This document shows, piece by piece, positions 39,597 through 46,577 of a stretch of 46,577 bases of DNA. The position numbers and the translations under genes are program-made. The number at the start of each line of letters is the position of its first letter. Position 1 is the first letter of the stretch. Under the pieces are notes generated by a model. That model saw only the letters and a program-made list of their open reading frames with translations. It did not search any database and had not been told where the DNA came from. The stretch covers positions 4,125 to 50,701 of the forward strand of contig PLMA01000017.1 of assembly GCA_003141455.1 (NCBI GenBank), given 5' to 3'. Origin of the DNA: Chloroflexota bacterium. GTDB lineage: Bacteria > Chloroflexota > Limnocylindria > Limnocylindrales > CSP1-4.

Positions 39597-40361
39597 TCAG
39601 CGCGCTCGTGTTTCCCTAGTGTTCACCATCAGCACGTCGCAGTCTGCAGCGCCGTAGCCCTCACCGTGCCATCGTTCGGATTGGATTGTGTAAGGGACGA
39701 ACCCGAGGTCTGCAATTGATGAGTAGATCTCGATGAACGAACCTGAGTCGGCGTAGACGTCAACGAGCGGAATCTCAATTTCGATCGCCACGAAAGCCTG
39801 GATGATGTCCGGCCGCATGCCGCCGAGCACCTCGGATTCGTAACCCTGGACGTCGATCTTGAGCAAAGGGCGGTGTGGCGAAAGATCCTCAATGTGATAC
39901 GCGTCGTCGAAGCGCCTCACGGGAACAGTGGTCCGTGGGAGGCTGTCCGCTGTGTAGCCGGTGAATTCACCTCCGAAGTCAGACACCGACTTCAGGCTGG
40001 AGCTCCCCGAAGTCATGGGCCACAGGAAGAATTCCGCTTCAGAGGTTGATTCGCGGCCTAGCGCGTATGGCTCAATCGTCCAATTCGGATCGTGAAGTTC
40101 ATCCGCGAGGTCCCTTAGCTTGGTCAAAGCGCGAGGATCAGGCTCAAACGAGACGACTGGGCACGTGAACCCTGCCTCACGGAAACGCTGATACCACTGT
40201 CCCGTGTTCGCGCCGACGTCGAACGCCAGGTCTACACGCAGCATGCTTAGGGTCTCTTGCCATTGATACGCCCAGGTCTGAGAGGCGGGAACGACCGCCT
40301 GAGAAGCCCACTGAGGAGCGGGAACGACCGCCCATCCGCGACGCTCAAGGATGTGCTTCAT
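39597..40361 (-). CDS. FkbM family methyltransferase
   Basis: 254 residues from ATG 40361; TTG 40400 is an in-frame alternative without a ribosome site. Motif I AFDVGANTGQWYQRF, acidic motif VSFEPDPRALTKL, and LLKIDVQGYESEVLGGM are hallmark FkbM wording. FkbM enzymes O-methylate hydroxyl groups of polyketides or sugars; a sugar methyl group is likely here. A 31-nt-spaced duplication of a 15-nt segment (near 40287 and 40318) gives two AVVPA motifs in the N-terminal 30 residues. The 198 nt upstream holds no supported gene. Confidence 0.88.
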   Translation of the reverse strand: MKHILERRGWAVVPAPQWASQAVVPASQTWAYQWQETLSMLRVDLAFDVGANTGQWYQRFREAGFTCPVVSFEPDPRALTKLRDLADELHDPNWTIEPYALGRESTSEAEFFLWPMTSGSSSLKSVSDFGGEFTGYTADSLPRTTVPVRRFDDAYHIEDLSPHRPLLKIDVQGYESEVLGGMRPDIIQAFVAIEIEIPLVDVYADSGSFIEIYSSIADLGFVPYTIQSERWHGEGYGAADCDVLMVNTRETRAR

Positions 40362-40559
40362 CGACCTGAAGATCAGGTGTCGCGCCGAAATGCTTCTCAA
40401 GCCGCATCATCCGGGGAAGGCGCCGATTGGCAGCGAGGACAGGCGAGGGCGCCGACGGTCATGGCCGGTAGTGTGGCCGCACCGGACTCAGGCAGTCAAC
40501 GGGCGAGTTGTGCGGGTGGCGCGCAGGAGGGCCAACCCCACCCGTCCAGGGAACTACAG

Positions 40560-43334
40560 CTAGACCCGCCGCAGTATGTGGTTCGCAGCGGTCCTGACGC
40601 ACCAGACTACGCCGTGTTCCCGCACCAAACCGGCCAGATAGCGGGGAGACAGGAAGCGCGACCGACTTCTAGGCGGGAGGAGCAGCGCCGGGGCTGGCGC
40701 ATACGAGTAAGTCGGGACTAGCGCGTGGGTGGGTGGCCGGAGCGTGCGCTCCCTCCGTGTTGCCTCTCCAGTCTCGTCGATGGCCTTCTGGCCAACGAAG
40801 CCGACGCGATCGGCCGTGACCTCTTGCATGGCCCTTTCGAGCAACGAACGCCATTTCGCGATCGAGTCACTCACGGTCCAATCCTTTGAAAGGGCGATGT
40901 GTCTTGGGCGGAAGCTCCCCTCGGCAACCGAGCGGACGCCTCGTACGAGGTCGTTGCCAAAGACACCCGCTTGCTGTCGCTCGTCGTCGGTCAGTTCGCT
41001 GAAGACGCCCGTGTTTCTCATCACAACGGGCACGTCACAGAGACACGCCTCGATAGCGGCAAGGCACTGGGTCTCTACAGGCGAGCCCAGGATGAAGAAG
41101 TCCGCGCTGTTGAGAAGCGTCACGAGCGTGTCCTGGGGGACACGGCTGTACGTCCGGGCGTTTGCCGCTTCGAATGATTCGGCTTTCTTCGTCACCAGGA
41201 GCCATGTGATCTCCGGGAACGTCTCGATACACTGCCGCACCGCCGGCCAGCCCTTCACCTCGTCGAAGGCACCCACGAAGATCCCGATCCGCTCTGGGCC
41301 GAGACCGTTCATCGCGCGGCAATCGGACTTGTCCATTGGTCGGAACAGCTGTGAGTCCACTCCAACGGGAATGATCTCGAAGTCATATTCGGGATACGAC
41401 AGCGCCGTCAGAAGCGAGTTCGTGACGGCGATGCGAGCGGCGCTGAGGGTCTTCTCCTGTTGGGAGGAATCACGACCCATCGCCCTTAGGTTGTCTTGCA
41501 GGAACGCGACCGTGTACAGGGCGGGATCGACTGTGTCGATGAAGGTCGCGTTCTGGATGAGGACAGCCACTTCGGCACGATTCTTTGCGATGTACTCCCG
41601 GGCTAGCGAAGCGTAGGGGCCGTCGGTCCCGACCACCCTGATGTCCACGCCCACCGTCGAAGGGAGTCCCTCGAGCAGGAAGTCCCACAGAACTCGCTCT
41701 CCCATCGTGCCGGTGACGAGATCGTTGCATACGGCGACGAGCGGCCTGTCCTGGGCAGCCTCCAAATCGACGGCATCTATCTCGCCCATCTGGAAGTGGT
41801 AGACCACGCTGTCCGAGGCCGTCCGATGATGGACGCCACGGCTGCGAAGGCGCTGCACCATTACGTTGTCGCCGGACACGCATGCTTCGCCAAGACGAGC
41901 GATCTCCGGGTGAAATATGTCCGAGCCCGGGCGCAGGTTGCCCTCGGGGTACCCTCCGATGGAGAGGAACGCTTCGCGTCGGACCAGCAGGGGCATGTAC
42001 AGCCCACCATCGGCGACAGATGGTTCGCGGATAGCCTCGGCGAAGTCCACGAAGTCTTGCTCCCGGTAGTCGGTCGGGGTCCTGCCGAAGTCCCTCTCGA
42101 TGGCGTGTTGCCCGGGCGTCAGCTTCCCCGACTCCACGAGGCGTGACGCCATGTCGCTGGAGCCGTCGTAGGCTTCCCACAGACCATCCAGCCACCCTGG
42201 GCTGAACGCCATGTCGCTGTTGATGAAGACGACGAAATCGCCGCGCGCTTGTTCCGCGCCGAAGTTGTACGCGCGATAGACGTTGTTGATGTACCACCCT
42301 TGCCGCTGTTCTTCGGTGTTGTTCCACTCGAAGTGCGGGATGAAGCTCGCACGAAGGTAGCCGAGCACCTCTTCAGTGGCATCGTTCGCGACGAAGAAGA
42401 ACTCCTTGTCCCTCATATCGGTGTAGCGGAGTACTTGCTCGCGGACGAAACGCGCCAGCTCGACGCTCTTGTATATCAAACACACGATCGAGATACCGGG
42501 GCGGAAGACCTCGGCCCGATGACGCTCCACATAGGAGAGGGATTGCGCCAAGCTCAAGGGAGTGGGCTCCGGATCGTCTCGCCGCAAGTCGACGGGGAAT
42601 TCGCTGGCAGGCACCTTCTCCAGGACTAGCTGCTCTTCGCTGACAAGCCTGTCAAGCATTTCGTAACCACGCTGTCCGCGGGCGCGATACCCCAGGTACT
42701 TGTGCGCCAGGTTGCATTCGTTGGCAAAGCCATAGTGCAGAACCTTCAGGTCAGCGTAGCGATCGACTGTCCGGATCGATGACGGATAGGGTGGCTGGTG
42801 AAGCCCCTTGGTCAACGTCTCCCACCGTATCTCTGGGGTGACTCTCCACAACCGCACGAACCAACCCAAGTCGTAGGAGCTGTCGAGCCGCCTCCAGGAA
42901 TGGCTCCTCCAAAGATTGACCTCATGCAGCTCGACGCCGTCCAGGCTCCGGGTCTCGCCCCACGCGCACGCGCGCTGCAGATCTTCCGGATCCTCACTTG
43001 CGAGCACCTCATCCGCATCGAGCCAAAGGATGAAATCCGGCTTCAGCCGCCGGGCCTCCTCGAGCAAGAGCCGCTTGTGGCGGCCCTCATCGGCGAAGTC
43101 GTTTCGTGGGCTTCGAAACACGTATGGGGTGTGGGCCAGGAGGTATTCATAGGAGCCGTCCGTGCTGCCATCGTCGTAGACAACGACGGCATCAACAAGC
43201 GGCGCGATGTGCTCGATGAAACGTTCGAGGTTCCCCCTGCGCATCTCATTGAAGACCTGGGCGATGCAGACGATGCGGAAGCGGGACGGTCTGGCCGCTG
43301 TCCTGCGGACTACCTCGGTGGCGCCTTCCGTCAC
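40560..43334 (-). CDS. Large glycosyltransferase with three catalytic-type domains (GT2-GT2-GT4)
   Basis: 924 residues from GTG 43334, GTGA-coupled to the upstream methyltransferase gene. Domain 1 (about 15-260) is GT2 of the WaaE-like branch: QVFNEMRRGNLERFIEH, YDDGSTDGSYEYL, WLDADEVL. Domain 2 (about 280-550) is a second GT2: ISIVCLIYKSVELARF, NFGAEQARGDFVVFINSDM. Domain 3 (about 570-850) is GT-B/GT4-like: IIPVGVDSQLFRP, IGIFVGAFDEVKGWP, NSADFFILGSPVETQCLAAIEAC. Each keeps its main acidic or donor-site residues. Such multi-domain proteins can build a repeat unit or a terminal structure alone. A soluble or peripheral cytoplasmic enzyme is likely; there is no membrane segment. Confidence 0.87.
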   Translation of the reverse strand: MTEGATEVVRRTAARPSRFRIVCIAQVFNEMRRGNLERFIEHIAPLVDAVVVYDDGSTDGSYEYLLAHTPYVFRSPRNDFADEGRHKRLLLEEARRLKPDFILWLDADEVLASEDPEDLQRACAWGETRSLDGVELHEVNLWRSHSWRRLDSSYDLGWFVRLWRVTPEIRWETLTKGLHQPPYPSSIRTVDRYADLKVLHYGFANECNLAHKYLGYRARGQRGYEMLDRLVSEEQLVLEKVPASEFPVDLRRDDPEPTPLSLAQSLSYVERHRAEVFRPGISIVCLIYKSVELARFVREQVLRYTDMRDKEFFFVANDATEEVLGYLRASFIPHFEWNNTEEQRQGWYINNVYRAYNFGAEQARGDFVVFINSDMAFSPGWLDGLWEAYDGSSDMASRLVESGKLTPGQHAIERDFGRTPTDYREQDFVDFAEAIREPSVADGGLYMPLLVRREAFLSIGGYPEGNLRPGSDIFHPEIARLGEACVSGDNVMVQRLRSRGVHHRTASDSVVYHFQMGEIDAVDLEAAQDRPLVAVCNDLVTGTMGERVLWDFLLEGLPSTVGVDIRVVGTDGPYASLAREYIAKNRAEVAVLIQNATFIDTVDPALYTVAFLQDNLRAMGRDSSQQEKTLSAARIAVTNSLLTALSYPEYDFEIIPVGVDSQLFRPMDKSDCRAMNGLGPERIGIFVGAFDEVKGWPAVRQCIETFPEITWLLVTKKAESFEAANARTYSRVPQDTLVTLLNSADFFILGSPVETQCLAAIEACLCDVPVVMRNTGVFSELTDDERQQAGVFGNDLVRGVRSVAEGSFRPRHIALSKDWTVSDSIAKWRSLLERAMQEVTADRVGFVGQKAIDETGEATRRERTLRPPTHALVPTYSYAPAPALLLPPRSRSRFLSPRYLAGLVREHGVVWCVRTAANHILRRV

Positions 43335-43933
43335 AGGGGTTCCATCCAAGCGAGTTGCGCCGTCCGTTTCCTGCACATCGTCAATCCTGGTGACAGCGGA
43401 ATGGTCATCATCTCGTAGCCGACGGGGTTCGACTGGAGCTCCTCGACAGCTCTGTAGGCATCGCAGCAAAAGCCTGGGTCAAGGAGACTCGCATCACCTG
43501 GGTGCGTGTCGTGCATGAGGATGAGTCCGTGAGGACTGACCAACGGCAAGTAGCTTCTGAAGTCCCTGAGCACCGACTCCCTGCAGTGGTCGGCGTCGAT
43601 GAAGAGCATGTCGATCTGGCGGCCGAGCTTCCGGGAGTCATCGGCGAACGAGTCCGTTGTGCCGCATACGAAGTGCGCGTTGGGAGCTTCCCTGACGAAG
43701 TGCGCGCACGCAGGATCGACGTCAACCCCGATCGCTTGACCCGCGTGCGGGGCCACCCTGTTGAAGAGCTCGGCTTGGTAGATGCCCAGTTCTACGTAGA
43801 CTCTCGGTCGCATGAGCCGCGCCAGCCCAGCGATGAACTCGATGTGCCAATCCAGGGACACCTCGGCCACTTGCGGCGACCGGCGTTTGAGCATCGACAG
43901 CCTGCTAAGGGCGGTCCGTGCGGTCCTCAGCAC
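43331..43933 (-). CDS. Class I methyltransferase (Methyltransf_24-like)
   Basis: 200 residues from GTG 43933, with GAGGATGA upstream. Motif I is VYVELGIYQAELFNRV, then IGVDVDPACAHFV, MLFIDADHCRESVLRDFRSYLPLV and LILMHDTHPGD. This is the methyltransferase 24/cephalosporin-hydroxylase-like branch, common in capsule and O-antigen clusters. It is coupled to the three-domain glycosyltransferase, so the methyl acceptor may be that enzyme's product. Confidence 0.85.
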   Translation of the reverse strand: MLRTARTALSRLSMLKRRSPQVAEVSLDWHIEFIAGLARLMRPRVYVELGIYQAELFNRVAPHAGQAIGVDVDPACAHFVREAPNAHFVCGTTDSFADDSRKLGRQIDMLFIDADHCRESVLRDFRSYLPLVSPHGLILMHDTHPGDASLLDPGFCCDAYRAVEELQSNPVGYEMMTIPLSPGLTMCRKRTAQLAWMEPL

Positions 43934-44066
43934 TGTCTCATCCTCGATGTGGGGATCTCAGCCAAGCCGAGGAGGCCGCGCGGCCGAAGAGTGAGAGGAA
44001 AGGGCGGCCTCGGGTCGCCTCTGGTAGGGGAGATGGATCCTGACCGAGACGGAGCGTGGGACGGCT

Positions 44067-45353
44067 TCACGGGTCAGGGAGCCAGTCAACCGTCCAGTCG
44101 AGCATCGGCCTGACGACCCCCGGCCATTCGCCCGCGTATTCGCCTCGCACCCCGTTGCCCTCCGTCCGGTCCACAACCTGGAAGGCGATTGCATCGCGCT
44201 CGACGGCGTGGCCATGAGTAGGGTTGTAGGTGGCGACGGCGACATTGAGGGTAATGCGGCCCTCCGCAAGAAAGTTGCCCGGGATCCGGCACGCTGAGCG
44301 AATCAAGCCCGGTTGACGTGGGATGCTCCGCCACCCCGCGTTCGAGGAATCGTCGACGGCGAAGAGACAGATGCCCTCGCCGTTGAACACATGGACGTTG
44401 ACCGATGGCCGGAGGTTGCCGGACCCGGCGCTCCAGTACTCGACCTCAATATCGAGCGGCTCGGTGATGTCGACCTCGTCACCCTGACCGCCCTGCGCCG
44501 GAACGACCCGGATGGACCGAAGGCGCGCGACGTCATCGCCCGGCGCAGTCGATGGGTCATCCCAGCGCCTTTCGCTCGTTCTGCCCAGGTCGGACTCAAG
44601 GTACGCGCGGACCACCGCGTGGGTCGGACCGGAAGTGACGACGCGGCCATGATCCAGCAGGATCGCCTTTTCGCACAGTCGAAGCATGGCGGGCATGCTG
44701 TGGGAGACGAACATGATCGTCCGGCCCCCACTGCCGAGCTCCGACATCTTCCCGAGGCACTTCTTCTGGAACTCGGCGTCACCGACGGCCAGGACCTCGT
44801 CGATGAACAGGATCTCGGGGTCGAGGTGGGCGGCGACGGCGAAGCCGAGGCGCACCTGCATGCCGCTTGAATAGCGCTTGACGGGCGTGTCCAGGAACTG
44901 GTCGATCCCGGCAAACTCGACGATCTCGTCGAATTTGCGGACGATCTCGCTCCGCCGCATCCCGAGGACCGCTCCACTCAGGAACACGTTCTCGCGCCCC
45001 GTCAGCTCCTGGTGGAAGCCGGTGCCCACTTCGAGCAGGGAGCCGACCCGCCCGCGTAGCTCGGCGCTGCCAACGGTCGGTTCCGTAATACGCGAGAGGA
45101 CCTTCAGAAGCGTCGTCTTTCCCGAACCGTTGCGACCGATTACGCCAACGACATCGCCTTGGCGTACTTCGAATGACACATCACGGAGCGCCCAGACCCA
45201 GTCGCCTGTTTCGCGGGGCTTCCGACGGGCAAGGTTGATCGGCGCACGGAGCGCATTCCAGAGCGACTCGGTGAGGCGGCCGTACGGGTCCTGCTGGCGG
45301 CCGATCTGGTAGCGCTTGCCGATGCCCTCGACCGAGATGGCGACGTCGCTCAT
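44067..45353 (-). CDS. wzt: Polysaccharide ABC exporter ATPase with C-terminal glycan-binding domain (Wzt-like)
   Basis: 428 residues; the ATG lies 1 nt after the permease stop. Walker A GRNGSGKTT (73-81), signature YSSGMQ (161-166), Walker B ILFIDE (181-186), switch His218 in FVSHS. The N-terminal 250 residues are those of Wzt/TagH. From about 270 to the end is a beta-rich domain (VDITEPLDIEVEYW, VNVHVFNGEGICLF, LNVAVATYNP) like the Wzt C-terminal domain that in Escherichia O9a-type systems binds the modified end of the polymer. It powers export of an undecaprenol-linked glycan through the permease. Confidence 0.93.
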   Translation of the reverse strand: MSDVAISVEGIGKRYQIGRQQDPYGRLTESLWNALRAPINLARRKPRETGDWVWALRDVSFEVRQGDVVGVIGRNGSGKTTLLKVLSRITEPTVGSAELRGRVGSLLEVGTGFHQELTGRENVFLSGAVLGMRRSEIVRKFDEIVEFAGIDQFLDTPVKRYSSGMQVRLGFAVAAHLDPEILFIDEVLAVGDAEFQKKCLGKMSELGSGGRTIMFVSHSMPAMLRLCEKAILLDHGRVVTSGPTHAVVRAYLESDLGRTSERRWDDPSTAPGDDVARLRSIRVVPAQGGQGDEVDITEPLDIEVEYWSAGSGNLRPSVNVHVFNGEGICLFAVDDSSNAGWRSIPRQPGLIRSACRIPGNFLAEGRITLNVAVATYNPTHGHAVERDAIAFQVVDRTEGNGVRGEYAGEWPGVVRPMLDWTVDWLPDP

Positions 45354-45354
45354 G

Positions 45355-46212
45355 TCAGATCACGTCCGCAAACGTGCGCTCAACGCGGCGGAAGTAGGCC
45401 AATCCGAGCGCAAGGATGATGACCGTCGCGACGGCCGAGACAACGAGGCCTCCGATGGGCGGCGGCGTGCCTTGACCGAGCAAGGCCCACCGGAAACCCT
45501 CGAGAACGCCGGCCATCGGGTTGAGTTCGTAGAGCGCCCGCCACTTCGCTGGGATGAGGTCCGACGAGTATGCGACCGGGGAGGCGAAGAGCCCCAGTTG
45601 GATCAGGAATGGGACCACGTACCGGATGTCACGATATCTGACGTTCAAGGCGGAGAGCCAGATGCCGACCGCCAGCGCGGCGGTCAACGCGAGCGCCGTC
45701 AGGGGGAGGAGCCACAACACTGCCAGTGACGGCATGACCCCGAAGTACAGCATCATCAGGCCCAGCACGACCATGGCGATCACGAAATCGAGTAGGGTGG
45801 ACCCGATAGCCGAAACCGGGAGGAGCAGTCGCGGGAAGTACACCTTCTGGATGAGGTTCGAGGCCATGACGAGGCTGTTGGAGGACCCCACAACGCTCTG
45901 CGAAAAGAGCGTCCACGGCACAAGGCCGGCGAACGCGAAGAGCGGGTAGGGAACGCCGGCTGGCGCGATGCCGCTGATTTGCCCGAGGAAGAGGCTGAAG
46001 ACGACCATCAACATAAACGGCTGGATGATCGCCCAGAGCGCCCCGAAGACCGTCTGCTTGTAGCGGACCTTGACATCACGCCAGACCAGGAAGTACCCGA
46101 GCTCACGGTACGACCACAGCTCGCGCCACTCGAGGGGCACCCAGGCGTGGTGCGGCCGGATTCGGATGATCGCCGGGCGTTCGGCAGTGGCATGACGCCG
46201 TCTAGCGATCAT
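45355..46212 (-). CDS. wzm: Polysaccharide ABC exporter permease (Wzm-like)
   Basis: 285 residues from ATG 46212; a -10-like hexamer ends 7 nt before it, and no homology precedes. ABC-2 family with six hydrophobic segments. The N-terminal amphipathic part has WSYRELGYFLVWRDVKVRYKQT, followed by FGALWAIIQPFMLMVVFSLF, the usual Wzm/TagG wording, and FASPVAYSSDLIPAKWRALYELNPMAG between the later segments. With Wzt it forms the exporter for a lipid-linked polymer. Confidence 0.93.
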   Translation of the reverse strand: MIARRRHATAERPAIIRIRPHHAWVPLEWRELWSYRELGYFLVWRDVKVRYKQTVFGALWAIIQPFMLMVVFSLFLGQISGIAPAGVPYPLFAFAGLVPWTLFSQSVVGSSNSLVMASNLIQKVYFPRLLLPVSAIGSTLLDFVIAMVVLGLMMLYFGVMPSLAVLWLLPLTALALTAALAVGIWLSALNVRYRDIRYVVPFLIQLGLFASPVAYSSDLIPAKWRALYELNPMAGVLEGFRWALLGQGTPPPIGGLVVSAVATVIILALGLAYFRRVERTFADVI

Positions 46213-46544
46213 GTGCTCAATTGTGCCAATGGGGCCACGAAGATGAGGACCTCTAGCTTTCCTGCGTGGATCATTCCCTGTCCGGGAGGCGCTTGTCGCA
46301 GCCTCTTTCGCTATCGGGTCCGGCCAGGTACGCGACGACTCCGCCATAGAGCATGATCGCGAACTCCGCGAACTGATCCGACAGAACCGCATCCAGTGAC
46401 GGCCACGACTGTTGACAGGGTCCGGCTCCTTCGCGCTAGTCCGAAGACGTCCGAATGCTACCCGATCAGCGCCGGGGCTAAGTCCGCGAGCGCTCCGTTC
46501 GGTCGGGCTCTGGCTGCCGGGAGTCGGCGGCGAGAAGGGTGCGT
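46213..46544. other. Intergenic region between wzm and a second DUF3048 gene
   Basis: 332 nt with the wzm promoter element at one end. The wzm frame stays open upstream to 46392, but it is low-complexity and has no family match. A TTGACA with 17-nt spacing to GCTAGT (46412-46440, plus strand) is noted but unconvincing. Nothing else is recognised. Confidence 0.5.
46220..46225 (-). promoter_or_regulatory. Putative -10 element of wzm (leaderless)
   Basis: CACAAT ends exactly 7 nt before the wzm ATG. No Shine-Dalgarno sequence is visible. Confidence 0.35.
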
Positions 46545-46577
46545 CTACTTGTAGGTGACGGCCATGTCGGGCGGAAC
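46545..46577 (-). CDS. C-terminal end of a second DUF3048 protein (partial)
   Basis: The window ends inside a minus-strand frame whose last ten residues are VPPDMAVTYK and stop. The complete DUF3048 protein at 24257-25453 ends VPPGTAVTYK, and the DNA around the stops is nearly identical. So a paralogue in the same orientation follows the glycan locus. Only 33 nt are visible. Confidence 0.65.
   Translation of the reverse strand, partial: VPPDMAVTYK

Noticed and set aside
25572-46212. Glycan locus as a mobile island with integrase or transposase
   Set aside because: No recombinase, IS end or tRNA attachment site was found; the only repeats at the edges are the two DUF3048 genes.
46412-46440. 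Consensus TTGACA with 17-nt spacing to GCTAGT on the plus strand
   Set aside because: The -10 is poor, it points antisense into the partial DUF3048 gene, and no gene follows on that strand. Other promoters here show no TTGACA.

Overview
The window is GC-rich, gene-dense bacterial DNA. Gene content (DUF3048 proteins, an LCP-type glycopolymer transferase, a ThrH-type threonine route, a long acc/fab operon) and widespread GTG starts fit a Terrabacteria lineage. A Chloroflexota relative of the Limnocylindria/Ellin6529 type is my best guess, but no rRNA or other phylogenetic marker is present, so this is low-confidence inference. No tRNA, rRNA, CRISPR array, transposase or phage gene was recognised.

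Left third (1-9.9 kb): the 3' end of an exported protein, an AI-2E-type permease and trpS, then homoserine dehydrogenase and threonine synthase facing a ThrH-type phosphatase/phosphotransferase. No ThrB homoserine kinase is visible; aspartokinase (lysC) lies 3.7 kb further on. Two tandem acidic paralogues of unknown function, each built from two copies of one repeat unit, and a dienelactone hydrolase-like enzyme fill 6.2-9.8 kb.

Centre (9.9-22.6 kb): a plus-strand run of fourteen genes, most joined by ATGA/GTGA/TGATG overlaps: lysC, birA, an ECF-like sigma factor, a one-pass membrane protein, accD, accA, a BCCP-like protein without the biotin lysine, accC, fabZ, a metallophosphoesterase, fabF, the true accB, fabH and fabG. 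It encodes all acetyl-CoA carboxylase subunits, the ligase that biotinylates the carrier, and most of the fatty-acid elongation cycle. ACP, FabD and enoyl reductase are not in the window. Inverted repeats sit before fabF and before fabG.

Right half (22.6-46.6 kb): an LCP protein converges on a DUF3048 gene, followed by a surface-glycan locus of about 21 kb. The locus holds seven glycosyltransferase genes (one with three catalytic domains), an O-antigen polymerase/ligase-like membrane protein, four methyltransferases, a three-gene set for a UDP-2-acetamido-2,6-dideoxy-L-hexose, and a Wzm/Wzt exporter whose ATPase carries a C-terminal glycan-recognition domain. The last 33 bases are the end of a second DUF3048 gene in the same orientation, so the locus is bracketed by direct copies of this family. 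A plausible reading is a polymer made in the cytoplasm, exported by Wzm/Wzt and attached to the wall by an LCP enzyme.

Several promoters share a -10 element with A at positions 2 and 4 and T at position 6. At four genes (trpS, thrH, lysC, wzm) it ends exactly 7 nt before the ATG, which suggests leaderless transcripts.
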